Below are positions 43,935 to 55,941 of a stretch of DNA of 64,000 nt, in pieces. Numbering within the stretch: the first letter of the stretch is position 1; each line of letters starts with the position of its first letter. The position numbers were made by a program, and so were the translations under genes. A model generated the notes under the pieces. The model was given only the letters and a program-made list of their open reading frames with translations, was not told where the DNA came from and searched no databases. Source of the stretch: Humulus lupulus (lineage: Eukaryota; Streptophyta; Magnoliopsida; Rosales; Cannabaceae); contig NC_084802.1 of assembly GCF_963169125.1 (NCBI RefSeq), positions 35,161,607-35,225,606 on the forward strand. Reading direction: 5' to 3'.

Positions 43935-45544
43935 TATCAAATTGGGTTTTCGGTGGTGTTTTGAGTGTTTTAAAGCTTGGGATATATTGTTGGTTTGGTG
44001 ATAATGTTATATTGAGGTTTGGTTTTGATTTTGGGATTATTTGGTAGTGTTTTTGGTTAAGTTTGGATTGAAGGAAAAGCAAGGGTGCTGAGTTCGCAGG
44101 GTCAAGTTGCGGCTGTGTTCTTGGGCACTGCGACCTGAGCGAACCCCAGAGCCATGTTGGGGCTTTGTCTAGCTAGCGCATCGCGACCCTCCATGCCAAG
44201 TCGCGGCCCGCTCTTGGCACCCAAACAGGGGGGTATCTATTTGGGAGGCGCGCCATGACCCTCAAGGGTAGGTCGCGGCTTGCTTGGTTCTTTCTGGCCA
44301 TGTTTAGTTTTAGGGGCAGATTTTCAAACCTTAAGGCTCGGGATCGAATCTACTACCTGGTTTGGTAGAATTCGAGGTCTCGGGGACTAGGACTTAGTCC
44401 GGGAACCTTTATTTGCTCATTATTGATGGGATTCCATATTTGGTTATGATTAGGTTACCGCTAAAGGGCTCAAGGTCAGGATCGTGCTCAAGGATCGTTC
44501 TTAATTTATTTTATGCTCAAACCTGAGGTAAGAAAATTGCACTCATAATGTGACATACATGATTATTGATGAAGCATGTTGAGTGTTCTATATATGGATA
44601 TATGTTGCATTATGAATGCTTGGTTTCACTGTTTACTTGAGAAATGCTCTAACTTATCAGTCAGAAACGACAATAGTGCTGAGCGCTGGTCGTAAAGCTC
44701 TGACTTATCAGTCAGGAATGGCAATAGTGTTGAGTGCTGGCCGTATGGCATTGACTTATGAGTCAAGGGCGACAATAGTACATTGAGCACTGGTCGATAT
44801 GATTAGATCTAATCAACAGAGCGTTACACGCTCCTCTAACCCTATGGTCGAAGGAAACTAAAGCGCTTCACTAGTTCCTTGGCTAGTTACTCAGAGCTAG
44901 GGCTAAAAGGCCCAGTTTGACTTGATGGTCACATGGCTAGGGAACAGGACCCCAAGATGACTCCACGGTCATCTATTCAGGCACAGGACCCCAGGATGAC
45001 TTCACAGTTATCTATTCAGGGCACAGGACCCCAGGATGACTCCATGGTCATCTGACTAGGGTTGCGGGCCCCAAAATGATTCCATAATCATTTATTAATA
45101 CTTATATGCTTGTAGTAGTAAATTTTCTTACTAATCATTAGCTCACGGGTGCTATGTGGTGCAGATAAAGGAAAATAAAAGCTTACCTAGCCTTGAGTGG
45201 AGAGCTTAGGTGGCGACATGTACATATGCGGCCGCTTGACCACCACGGGCAAGGTTTCTCAGGGGAACTTGGATTTAACCCTATTTTTTCCGCTTAGGTT
45301 GGCGGATTGTAACTTTTGAATTGTAATGACCATATTGGACTGTAAACAACTTTGTAAACATTATTATGGGATCCCATGTACAATTTAACATTTTTAATAA
45401 AATATCCATTCCTTTTGACCGAGATTTTTACCCTGGCCCATTAATAACACTTAGATGCATGTTTATGGCATAATAACTCATTCAGCGAATTAATCACTAT
45501 TTAAAATAAATAGTGTAATGGTCTTGGATTACCAGGGCATTACA
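43935..45544 (+). mobile_element. Second truncated Tekay-type LTR
   Basis: A diverged LTR of the same family lacking its first part. It contains TCGCGGC/TCGCGAC words at about 44105-44285, dyads of the TGACTCCATGGTCA type at about 44650-45100, the CATATGCGGCCGCTTGACCA block near 45225, and the terminal GGCATTACA (45544). Its left junction at 43934 is a rearrangement. Confidence 0.75.
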
Positions 45545-46198
45545 CAGTCCCACGTGGCCACGCCCACAGTCCCGACTCCCCACCATTGGTCCACCCACGC
45601 ACCTACAGTCCCACGCCCACCATTCTCGCCTTTCGCTCTCCCCCTCTCTCGGTTCTCCTGTAGCGGCTCATTCTGGTTCTAAGGCGGCTCAGCGTCAATG
45701 CTGGCAAGGCAAAGGGTAGGCAAGAAGGAGCACACATGGCAGTAAGCAGCACGACAGCACCCGACTCGGCAGAGGTAATTTTTTTTTGTTCTATTTTATA
45801 TTTTAAATGTATATATATTTATATTATATGTGATTATATGATTATATAATATATATATGATGATTATGATGAATAATATATAATGTTTGGTTTGAATTAA
45901 AATTGCTATTAGTTAGTTAGATTAATGGATATGGATTTGGATATTTGGAGTTTTAAATTTCTTTACTTGAATGTATATGTAAAATTAAAATTGTTATTAG
46001 TTTAACTTTGATGTATATTTGATATTTAGAATTTTGGATTGCTTTGCTTGATTGTGTGTAGTTTGTTTGGTGTTTGGTGGATATTGGATTGTTTTGCTAT
46101 GCCTCTTCTCTATCTATTGTATTGGATTGGATTAGTGGATTTTAGGTCTGCTCTATTGTTAATCATTATATTATATATGATTTTGTGCTCTATAGATT

Positions 46199-48551
46199 AT
46201 GGATATAGATCAAGATCAAGTATATGAAACTCCACCACCTCCACCTACCAATGATGAAACTCCTACAGATCAGGCTCTGGGTAAACCTAAAAGAAGGGGT
46301 AAAAAAAGAGAAAAATCTCATTTGTCTCCAAAAGAAATGGTCAAATATTTGGGAGCATTACGAAAAATTGCCCCTAGTTGATCCTAACGATAAAGAAGAG
46401 ATACCCAAGTGCATTTACTGTTATTGTGGTAGTGATTTCTTCTGTGATAGTAGAAAGCATGGGACTAGTCATCTGTGGAATCACTTTAGAAATGTTTGTG
46501 AGTTTAGTCCGTATAAGGTTGATGAGAAAAAGCAAAAGGTTTTAAGTTTTGGGCCGATGAAAGGAGGGAAGGAGGGGGAAACAACTTTATTTCCAGTGGC
46601 TTATAACAAAGAGGCATGCAGGCTTGCCTTATCAAAGTACATTGTGTTTGATGAGTTACCTTTTAGACATGTTGAGGGGGAGGGTTTCCGAAAATTTGTT
46701 ATAACCATACAACCTAGGTTTGATATCCCTTCCAGAATGACTATTGCTCGGGATGTGTTGACATTGTATGATGAAGATAAAAGAAATTTGAAAACTATTT
46801 TAAAACATGAGAGGGTCTCCATCACCACTGATACATGGACTTCTATTCAGAATTTGAACTATATGGTCATCACGGCGCATTGGGTTGACTCTGATTTCCA
46901 CTATCAGAAAAGAATCATAAATTTTTTCCTGGTGGTAGATCGCAAGGGGGAAACTATTGGCAAAGATATTGAGAATTTCTTAAATGATTGGGGCATTTCA
47001 AAATTGTTTGCCTTTACGGTGGACTATGCTTCTTCAAATAATGTTGCTATTTAGTTTTTGAAGAGACGGTTTAGAGAAAAGGAAAATGGTCTCATTTTAG
47101 ATGGGAAGTTTTTACATATGAGGTGTTGTGCTCATATTGTAAACTTGATAGTCAGTGAAGGATTAAAAGAGAAGCATGATTCGATTGCTAGCATTAGACA
47201 TGTTGTAAGATATGTTAGGTATTCTCCCGCTAGGCCCAAAAGGTTTAAAGAAGTTCTCATAGAAGAAGGAATTGAATGCAAAGGACTTCTATCTTTAGAT
47301 GTCCAAACGAGGTGGTCCTTTACATATCTCATGCTTAATTATGCATTAAAATTCCAAAAGGCATTCAAAATTTTAATGTCAGATGCAAATTTCTTGAAGT
47401 ATTTTGATGAGGTTGACAAAGATGGAAAGAAAAAGGAGGGGCCGCCTACTGAAACCGACTGGAAGAATGCAACAGTCTTTGTGAAGTTTTTGGAGACTTT
47501 GTACGAGGTGACATTAAGGTTTGGTTGATCAACCTATGTTACGGCAGAAAAGTACTTTATTGGAATAAATATGTAGTGCACTTTGTATAGAATGGCAGTT
47601 GAGGAGGATGACCTGTTGTTAGCGAGTATGGCACAGAGCATGAAAGTGAAATATGAAAAATACTAGGGAAAGATTGAGGAATATAATGAGGCCCTTATAA
47701 TTGCCTTGGTTCTTGACCCAAGATACAATCTCAAGTATCTCAACCATTGCTTCAAAGTTTTTTATGGTCCACTGACATGCGCTCAAATAGTTAATGAGGT
47801 AGAACAAACATTACAATCACTGTTTGATTTGTATGGTGGTGGGGGTTCTACATTACTTCAGCCTCAACCTTAACCTAATGGATCTTCCTCTTCCTCATTC
47901 GCTTCCACTTCTAGTTTGAAGAAGTATGCTTCATTACATGATGAGTTTGTACAACAAAGAAAAGAGGAAGATGGTGGTAAGAGAAAGAATGAGGTTGATA
48001 GGTATCTAACTGAGGATGCTTAACCTATGATTGAGGGTGACAACTTTGACATTTTGAAATGGTGGGCCAAAAATCCATGTAAGTACAAGACCTTGTCAAC
48101 CATTGCTCGCAATGTGTTAGCCATACCAGTTACAACTGTTCCTTCTGAGGCTACCTTTTCGACTGGTGGTCAGATTTTAGACCCTTTTAGGAACTCACTG
48201 AGTCCTAAAATGGTCGAATGTTTAATAAGTCTCAAAACTGGTGGAACAGTTCACATCAACCAATCATTGTTCGAGACTACATAGATGTAGTAGAAGTGCT
48301 AGAGACATCAGAGATTCTCGAGTTTGGTAAGTTGTTAAAGAAACTTATATTTGGTATTTTAGTTGTAATTATTGTTTGAACCATATTTATGGAAGTATAT
48401 AATATATGAAATTTATTGATTTATTGTAGAGATCATAGGTGGTGATACTGCTGCTGCTAGTGCTAGTGAAAATGCTTCTACTTCGTTGTCACCTTCTGGT
48501 TCTATTAATGCTCCATCTACAGCCCCATTTGATGCACAAGAAACTGAATGA
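46199..48551 (+). pseudogene. hAT transposase (BED-finger, RICESLEEPER-like)
   Basis: The start is ATG 46199 (MDIDQDQVYE) after a probable 5' UTR intron ending TCTATAG. A basic segment (RRGKKREK) and a BED zinc finger follow (KCIYC ... HLWNHFRNVC), then the catalytic RNase H-fold region (TTDTWTSIQNLNYMVITAHW, CCAHIVNLIV, TRWSFTYLMLN) and the hAT C-terminal dimerization region (ILKWWAKNP, VPSEATFSTGG). A last exon after a GT-AG intron (48327-48429) encodes EIIGGDTAAASASEN up to TGA 48549-48551. Defects are six stops from 47052 to 48023, a frameshift near 46330 and another near 48235. At least five of the stops can be explained by C-to-T or G-to-A changes at Gln, Arg or Trp codons. It is inactive. 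Confidence 0.9.
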
Positions 48552-48957
48552 ATGAAGATGGGAACCTCATATGACATGTTTTAGAAATTACTTTCTTTGC
48601 ACTTTGGACATTTTGTGGACTTTTTAAGTTTTTAGTAATTTAGTAACTTTTGTTAAGGACTTTGAATTTGGACTTTTGGAGTATGGTATTGGTATGGTTG
48701 GTATGGACTTTATAATTTTAATTAAGGATTTTGGAAATTGTGGATTTTTGTTTTTAGTTAGAGTTGGAACTTAGATGTTTCATGTTAGTTTTATATTTGT
48801 GAATTGAATTGTGTGAATGGGAATAGCCAATAGCCAATACTCTCTAGTCATAGTCAAGTAAATACTCAATAGTTTATAAATTAACCCAATTGTAAAAAAA
48901 AAAAAATGTTAATAGTCTAATTTTACAAGGGAAAGAAAATAAAAACAAGTAAAGACT
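48552..48957. other. hAT 3' untranslated region
   Basis: AT-rich sequence between the transposase stop and the subterminal repeats, ending in a poly-A run at 48894-48905. No further coding sequence is seen. Confidence 0.6.
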
Positions 48958-49183
48958 CGGTCCCACCCGAACCTGACCCCACCCCACCCAAGTCTATTCC
49001 GGTCGAGTTCGGTTACAATTCTTCCCCACCCGAACCCAACACCACCCGAACCCAAGGTTCCCTCATTCGACCCGATCCGAACCTGTTCTAACCCGACAAC
49101 ATTTCGGACGGGTTCGGTATTACCTTCTCTCACCTGAGACCCGACAAACTCGAACCCGACCAACCCGCCCAATGTGCAGCCCT
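48958..49183 (+). repeat. hAT subterminal repeats
   Basis: At least seven ACCCGA or ACCCGAACC-like words lie within about 220 bp, as is common near plant hAT ends where transposase binds. The open frame on the opposite strand here (Gly/Val/Glu-rich) is a by-product of the repeat. Confidence 0.65.
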
Positions 49184-49189
49184 TCAATA

Positions 49190-50025
49190 AACAACCTTAG
49201 CACTTAACTAAAACTCAATATCCAAGTAATTATTTAGGAACTTTCAAAACTAAAGCAAAAAGCTTAAAAAAAAACAGAGTTACCTCTGCTAAGGACAATT
49301 CCCAGTTGTTCAGTAAGCTTAACATCCTCTAAGTTCTCCCAAAGCAACTCAATTCCCACCAAAGAATGCTTCTAAACTTTAGAGTGAGAGAGAGAGAGAG
49401 AGAATGAGACTACTATTTTTTTGAGTTGATAAACTTAGCTGGGCATATATCAGCCTAATGGTCCAAAAGACCATAATGCCCCCACTTACTTTCCTCTCAA
49501 AGCCCACTAAGGGCAATATCGTCATTTTACACTCTCGTCTCACATTACACTTATAATTCCTAGTTAATTCTGTCAATCTCAGAATATCACTATTTTTCCC
49601 GAAATATGACTCATACTCCAATGAGTCTCGGTAACTCATCGAATTACCAAAATACCCCTTGGCTCGCCCCGAGTCAGGTATAAATCCTCGTTGTGACTAA
49701 ACTGATATCTTGCTCAAAATGACCGACTCCTACCGAATATCTCAAATATATCCACATTGTAATGTGGTCTCAATCATATAATACAATATAATCACGATTA
49801 TACCATCAGCGAGTCAAAATTACAAATCTGCCCCTTTAAAAAAAACGTCGCACATTTAATACACTTAAACATGCATAATCAATCATATCATAATATAACT
49901 CATGCAATTCACATAATCACATAAATATTCAGTTAAATCACATATTAATACATAATAATCCAATAATGCCATCATGACCCCATAATCAAGGCACTAAGCC
50001 CTATTAGGAACTTTTAAACATTACA
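49190..50025 (-). mobile_element. Reverse-oriented LTR fragment
   Basis: The first third of a Tekay-type LTR in reverse orientation. It ends AACATTACA (50025) after ATCAAGGCACTAAGCCCTATTAG, the same block that closes solo LTR S1. Other shared pieces are CCCCGAGTCAGGTATAAATCC and GTTGTGACT. The rest of the LTR is missing on the left, next to the hAT end. A (GA)n microsatellite lies at 49382-49403. Confidence 0.7.
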
Positions 50026-51245
50026 ATTTTTCTAACTCACAACACTTTAAAATCTATAATTTACCAAACACTTAGTCGTAATTTTTCTCTACAGAAGAGA
50101 TATATCTACTTTTCCCCACAACATAACTGCAACGATTTTTCCCCACATCACAACTATAACAAACTAGCCCTAAGAATAAACAACTATTATGAAAGTGCCT
50201 TGTTATAATTTATATTAATCTATCATTTTATAGTATATGATGAAGAAATGATATATTTATTGAGAAAAAACTAGAATATATAGCTAGGTTTTTACTCAAT
50301 TATATGTAATTAATAATTAATTTTGAATTTGAAACTTATATAATTTAGGGCAGTTTGGTCGTATTGATAAAATTTTATTAATCAAATTTGACTTCAGGGT
50401 TCCAAATTATGTACGATTTTAAATTACAGGGTACAAAATGTGTATTATTGAAAACATAGGGTATCAAGTATGTATTTCAGTTATATACCACATCTTATTT
50501 ATATAATAAAATCAACTTAAATTTTTAGTTAGAAAGCTTCGGGATATCAGAACAAAAAAAATATAAATTTATATGTACGAGAATATACTCATTTGGTATC
50601 CTTGTATCTTAACGAAATACAGGGTTGGTACCCTATGTTCTCAATAATGATCATCAGATACCTTATAATTTGAAAAAGTGGATAAAATGTATTCTGGAAT
50701 CAAATTTAGTCAACAAATTTTATCAACATGATAAAATTGGCATCAATTATATGAAATTAAGTAATTAAAATTAATTTTAAAAAATATCGTTCTTTATTGG
50801 TCTAGCTAATATTTTTTTTTAAATATGAATTTAAATTAAAGAAAATGACCATTTTGGTCACTTCGATTTACGCCGATTACCACTTTTAATCCTAGGTTTC
50901 TAAAAATACTAAAAATTACCTCCAATTTTTCAAATTAGTAAATAATGGCTCATTAGGTCTATTTTTAGTCAACATTTTGTTGATAAAGATAAAAATACCT
51001 TCACTTGAAATTCACTAATATATTTAGTTTCATACAAATAATCTATAAAAATTGATTAAAATTAAAAAAAAAAAATTTAAATCCAAAATAAAAATATCTT
51101 TTTTCATAATTATTACAATATAAAAATGTTATGTAAAATGTACATTCATTCAATTTATATTTATATATAATATATTAACATGATAATAAAATAAAACTCA
51201 AATAAAATAAGAATAAATTATTAGTAATAAATATATATATTAGCA
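50026..51245. other. AT-rich DNA, nothing recognised
   Basis: No coding region, LTR or RNA gene is supported. There are long A/T runs and several short diverged repeats (GGGTACAAAATGTGTATTA, GGTACCCTATGT), possibly remains of old non-coding elements. Confidence 0.65.
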
Positions 51246-51850
51246 TGTGGTCTGGTGTCGCACTATTCTCCCCTAGCATAGGTTTCTATTATGGATGGTT
51301 GTAAACTCATTCCTCCTAACTAGAGACAACTTGGCCAAATGCACCATCCCTCTTGACTGCCTTCTTTGCACTGTTTGTGAAGACTAGTGGGAGAGCCATA
51401 ATCACCTTTTCTTTGATTGCTGTTTATCTAAGAAAGTTCTCACTTGCATCCTTTCTTGGCTGGGTTTTCGAGCTTGGGCTTCTAGTTTCTCGGTCTGGAC
51501 CATGGGGCTCAGTTTTAGCCATAATAACAGATTGAGCATGACCATTAATATGATCCTTGCAGCTGTAGTTTATCAAATCTGGAGGAATAGAAATAGATGC
51601 ATTTATGATGGCTACTCTTTATCAGCAAACTGTATAGCTAAAGATGTAATTACCTTAGTTCATTACAGAATATATAGTGTTCATAGTAGGAAGGCTCTTC
51701 CTCATTTTAAGCTTTTCTTAAGGAAACTTGCTTGTAAGTAATATGAGGTGGTTGATTGTCTGTTTGTAATCGAGTTCTTTTTGGGCAATTTGCCCTTGGT
51801 TGTACTTGCTTGTTTGTTCAATGAAGATTTTTTTTCTTCTTGACCAAAAA
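51246..51850 (+). pseudogene. 3' end of a LINE (RT zinc-binding domain)
   Basis: One frame reads LLTRDNLAKCTIPLDCLLC, then VCED, a stop near 51383, ESHNHLFFDC, WRNRNRCIYDG and a stop after LRKLACK at 51739-51741. The C-C-H-C pattern (C-x2-C ... H-x-HLF-x2-C) is that of the zinc-binding domain following reverse transcriptase in plant L1-type LINEs. The 3' tail ends in a T-rich then A/TA-rich stretch near 51850. The 5' bulk is missing, as is usual for LINE insertions. Confidence 0.8.
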
Positions 51851-52051
51851 TATATATATATATATATGATAAGCTCATTTTTATTTATATATGACTAACT
51901 TAAATACTTAATTAAAGGCAGTTTGATAAAGAAATATTGTATAAAAAGAGTCTAATATAATAAATATATGTATTATATATATATGAGATTGATTGTTTTT
52001 ATTTATACATAACACACACTAAATTACTAAATAAATAAATAGATTGCCTTG
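51851..52051. other. AT-rich spacer
   Basis: Short AT-rich sequence with TA microsatellites between the LINE end and the Tat B LTR. CCTTG (52047-52051) is the expected left target-site duplication of Tat B. Confidence 0.6.
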
Positions 52052-52676
52052 TGTTTACTCAAAAAAGGTCATTGATGACGTGGCAAAGATTACTTACACA
52101 TGGATTGACACGTGGCGGAATTAAAAGGTAGAGGTGTTGTTCGACTATCTACCAGAGGCGCGCCTCTTTGTCGGTGTTAATTTTTGTCACGACCAGGCTG
52201 GTCGTCAAGCCCGATTTATTTCCTTCTTAGATTGTAATCTAATATTAACTGCATTTGAATATTTCTTCATAATTATCCTTGATACGCGGTTATTAAGGAT
52301 AAGATATGACATGTTATCATATGTAACCCTCCTTGAGCCTATAAATATGCATGAAATAGCTCAAGGAAGGGACTTTGGGATTGTTTTTTAGCTTTTTTGC
52401 TTAAGATTGAGAGAAAAAGAGCTAACGTGAGTTGTTACCATTTGATGGTATTACGCCTAAGGTTTGTGAAACTCAAGAACCCTAGTTCTTTGATCACGAC
52501 TTTAGGATTCTATAATAACAATATCACAAAGTGGACATAGGTCATCACCAATCACTGGGACCGAACCACTATAATTCTTGGTATTTTTCCTTTCCATTAG
52601 AATATTTTTTCAAGTGTCGTTTATATATCCTATCATATACTTGACTCCGTGTCATTGGCTAATTTGAGGGTCAACA
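52052..52676 (+). repeat. 5' LTR of Tat B (625 bp)
   Basis: It starts TGTTTACTC and ends GGGTCAACA. The TATA box TATAAATA (52340-52347) lies between CCCTCCTTGAG (52327-52337) and CTCAAGGAAGGG (52360-52371), the same inverted repeat as in Tat A with one extra A. Two palindromes upstream are AGAGGCGCGCCTCT (52154-52167) and ACGACCAGGCTGGTCGT (52189-52205). Confidence 0.88.
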
Positions 52677-52679
52677 TTC

Positions 52680-52697
52680 TGGTGTTTTCATTAAGAG
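52680..52697 (+). other. Primer-binding site of Tat B
   Basis: TGGTGTTTTCATTAAGAG lies three bases after the LTR. It differs from the Tat A site at two positions. The gag ATG follows at 52714. Confidence 0.75.
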
Positions 52698-52713
52698 CTT
52701 GTGAAAGAATCCA

Positions 52714-55248
52714 ATGGTGAAAACATCCAAGAAGACAGGACAGGTCGCTGGCGCTGCATCATCCCAACCTCCTCCTCCAAATGTGGCTGAGGACGAACCA
52801 AACTTGCAGTTTGATGAGGAGGAGTTGGATTCTGAAACCTTGAAGGCAATGCTGGGAGTGTTGCAGGATCAGTTGGCCAATCAAGAGAATGCTCCAGAGA
52901 TAATGGCATCTCAGCAAAGAGAAATAGAGCGCCAGCATCAGGAGCTGAGCGAGCGACAAGCTGAGATGGATCGTCGGCAGAGGGATGCCATGGCCACCCT
53001 CGAGGCAGCCATCCAACTGGCTAGGAATCAGGCTGCGCCAGCCTCCAAGCTAGACCAGCCACCAAACGGGCCGCCTCAAAGGGGTCCCAATCCTAGCCCT
53101 CCACTCTAGCCTGTAAGCCCTCAAAGGCCGAAGCAACCTCCTGTGGCTCAGGATGATGTCCCACCTGGGGATCCTGAGTAGCAGCCTCCATCTCAGGTTG
53201 GTCGAGGCAATCCCCAACGACCGAGGCAGAATAGGGCCGGGTAACCGCCCCGCAGCCCTAGACGCCCAAGGGATGAATAACCACATCCACCGAGCAAGGG
53301 GCAGCGTCCTTCTGACAACATGAGGAACTCCGAGACAGGCTCTGCGGTCCGGGGACCCCCACGCCATAAAAATGGACGGGGACCCACCGACTAGCGCAGG
53401 CCTCCCCCTGACGCTTGGGAAATGCCAGCCCGAGGAGGCAACAAGGTGAATAGCCGGTCGCACCATAGTCAGCCATAATTCAGAGATGGCCACGACCACA
53501 ATGAGGCCGATTATGGCAGAAGAAATGCTAGTCAAAGAAACGAAGAAAGAGGTGGGGGCAGGAGTCCCCCACCTAGGGAGGACCGACCAGCGGGCCATAA
53601 TGCTGGGGGGCAGCCCAGGCAGTAGAACATCTTTAGTAGGCTGGGAGCCAGTGAGCAGCGAAGAAGAGACGATGATCTGAGGGACGTACTTAACAACTGC
53701 CGAGAAAGGCACGATGAGTACGTTCCCCCGGCGCCAGAGGCCCCAACAATCCCAGAAGCTATTCAGGCTCAAATCGATGCCCTGAACTAGGCGGTGCAGC
53801 AGCTGGTGAGGGGGCGAACATCCCACATTGAGTACGATCGGAGGAGAGGCACTCCCTTTGTACAGAGGATTGATGTGGCTGAAACCCCTAGCAAATTCAA
53901 AATGCCAACACTGCCGAATTTCGACGGGTATGGAGACCTGGTATCTCACGTTATTAAGTTTGAGATACAAATGGGTATACAAAAGGTGTCAGAATATGCC
54001 CGCTGCCGCATCTTCCCAGCAACACTGTCTGACACTGCCCAAGAGTGGTTCTTTAAGTTCCCTTCTGCTAGTGTAGTATAATGGGAAATGTTCATAATGG
54101 AGTTTTATGGACAGTTCTATATGGGTCGCATGCACCCCACTGAGGCAAACCAACTGGTGGAGATACGCCAAAAAGAGGGAGAGCCTTTGAAAGAATATGT
54201 TCAGCGTTTCATGCGAGCTGCAGCTGAAGCCAAAACTATGGGCGATGAAGGTAAGATGATGGCCTTAACTGTTGGGGTTAGTCGCCATTCACCCCTCTGG
54301 AGCAGCCTTAGAAAGAATGTGGTAAGGAGCACCCAAGAGTTCTTAGATTGAGCTGATCGGTACATCAAGCTCGAAGACGCGATTGCCAATGAAGGGAAAT
54401 TGCCAACAAAAGACAAGGGGACCAAGGAAGAACCCGCCAAAGCTGCCAAAGGGTTGGAAAAACCCAATGGCAACGACAAAGGAAACGGGAACGGCAATGG
54501 TAGAAATGGTGGGAAGCGGGCGAACAATGAACCCTCGACCTCCGAGAATAAGCGCCCCAAAGGTAATCGGTATGAACCAAGATTCACCAACTACACTGCC
54601 CTTGTCGAAAGCTGAGCTGAGGTCTACCAGGCGACCAACTCAAGTGTGCCCTACAAACGACCTGCACTTATAAGGAAAGATAACTCCAAGAGAGATACCA
54701 CAAAGTTCTGTCGTTTTCACAACGACTATGGGCACGACACTAACAAATGTAACCAGCTGAAGTACGAAATTGAGTTCCTGATAAGGCAGGGACATTTAAG
54801 AAGACATGTGCGAGCCGCGGGAGGTTCTCAACGAAAGGCTTAAGGTGGCAATGAACCAGCGCCTGCACGCCAACGCTTGCCACCTTTACAGCCAGCTCCT
54901 ATGGTAGGCACCCTACTCGCCATCTATGGAGGCCCACATCTTGCAGGAGATAGTGGGAAGGCGAGGGAACGATATGATCGAACCCTGAGCCACCACCAGG
55001 ACATCGAGATGATGAGCATTTAGGATCGAGCACAAAAAAAGGCTCGAACAGAGGAGGAACTAATAACCTCCTCTAACGACGACGGCCAGCACGTGCGATT
55101 CCCACACTCCGATCCGCTGGTCGTAGATGTGCAGATTGATAACATGATGGTGAAAAGGGTGTTGGTCGATACAGGAAGTTCGGTCAACATCCTTTACAAG
55201 TCTTCACTAGAAAGGATGAAGTTTTCCATTAAGGACCTAGAGCCCTGT
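52714..55248 (+). pseudogene. Tat B gag-protease, single frame with many stops
   Basis: One reading frame runs the full 2.5 kb without a frameshift: MVKTSKKTGQVAGAASS, coiled coil, Pro/Arg-rich linker, gag core (TPSKFKMPTLPNFDGYGD), zinc knuckle (CRFHNDYGHDTNKC) and protease (VLVDTGSSVNILY), until Tat C interrupts it at LEPC. I count about a dozen in-frame stops (for example 53107, 53392, 53788, 54349 and 54613). Aligned with Tat A, at least four replace Gln codons and two replace Arg codons. Confidence 0.9.
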
Positions 55249-55330
55249 TGTTATCCATAAAATATGAACATGGTGACGTGGCAATAAAGGTGACAAGTTG
55301 CAAGAGATACTTGACTGATCAATTACCTGC

Positions 55331-55612
55331 TCCGGCCGACCAGTTAGGTGCTTGACCGACCGGTGAGGTGCTTTGCCGACCAATCAGGTGTTTGGCCAAT
55401 CAGTGAGGTGCTTGGCCGACCAGTCGGGTGTTTGGCCGACCGGTGAGGTGCTCTGCCGACCAGTCAGGTGTTTGGCCGACCGGTGCGGTGCTTGGCCGAC
55501 TAGTGAGGTGTTTGTCCGACTGGTGAGGAGCGTGGCCGACCAGTGAGGTGTTTGGCCGACGGGTGGAGTGCATGGCCGACCGGTCAAGTGTTTTGGCCGA
55601 CCAGTTTCTCTC
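55331..55612. repeat. 20-bp tandem array with RCCGAC cores, 14 units
   Basis: Units of exactly 20 bp with consensus near TTGGCCGACCAGTGAGGTG. Eleven contain GCCGAC, one ACCGAC, one TCCGAC and one the degenerate GCCAAT. RCCGAC is the established core of the DRE/CRT element bound by plant CBF/DREB factors. The array ends about 220 bp upstream of the LTR TATA box. A function is inferred only. Confidence 0.92.
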
Positions 55613-55941
55613 CCAGAAGTGACGCCGACTTATTGAACAGATTATTGTTATGCATGTGAAATTCAAGCAATGACTTAGACTAGAATCAGTCGTGCCTACG
55701 TGGGAATCTCTCAAATTATCCCAAATAAGTCGTGTATTTTTGTATTTTAAATATTATTATTAACTAAATATTGTGAGAGTAATAGAAAGATCCCAATTAT
55801 GAGGGATTTCGGTTGTACGATCCTGGGCCTATAAGTACAGAGCTCATGGCATCATTGAGAGATTTGGATTCGGATTTTCCTAAGAGAGTATTTGTATTTT
55901 GAGAGAAGTATTGTATTATTTTCATCTGCACTGAAGAAACT

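Larger units (their letters stand above)
45545..49183 (+). mobile_element. hAT transposon, 5' end missing
   Basis: This contains the transposase gene (46199-48551) and a 3' terminal region rich in ACCCGA/ACCCGAACC repeats (about 48958-49175). It ends near 49183 in GTGCAGCCCTT, whose reverse complement AAGGGCTGCAC resembles plant hAT ends. The 5' side begins directly at an LTR end (45544) without such repeats or a matching terminus. The 5' end was therefore cut off or displaced, and no 8-bp duplication can be shown. Confidence 0.75.
52052..55248 (+). mobile_element. Tat-lineage element 'Tat B', interrupted
   Basis: 5' LTR 52052-52676, PBS at 52680, and gag-protease up to 55248, where Tat C has inserted in the protease gene. 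The right half would resume beyond Tat C, outside the window. LTR architecture, PBS and gag are close to Tat A, so both belong to one family. Confidence 0.9.

Noticed and set aside
39261..45544. A single second complete Tekay element between 39 and 45.5 kb
   Set aside because: The LTR at 39261 is in the opposite orientation to the RT and to the LTRs at 42824-45544, and each is truncated at a different point. They are separate fragments.
48909..49187. Gly-rich minus ORF of 92 codons at the hAT 3' end
   Set aside because: It is generated by the ACCCGA subterminal repeats.
53050..53982. Minus-strand ORF of 310 codons
   Set aside because: It mirrors the Pro/Arg-rich gag linker of Tat B. The + strand frame aligns with Tat A gag throughout.
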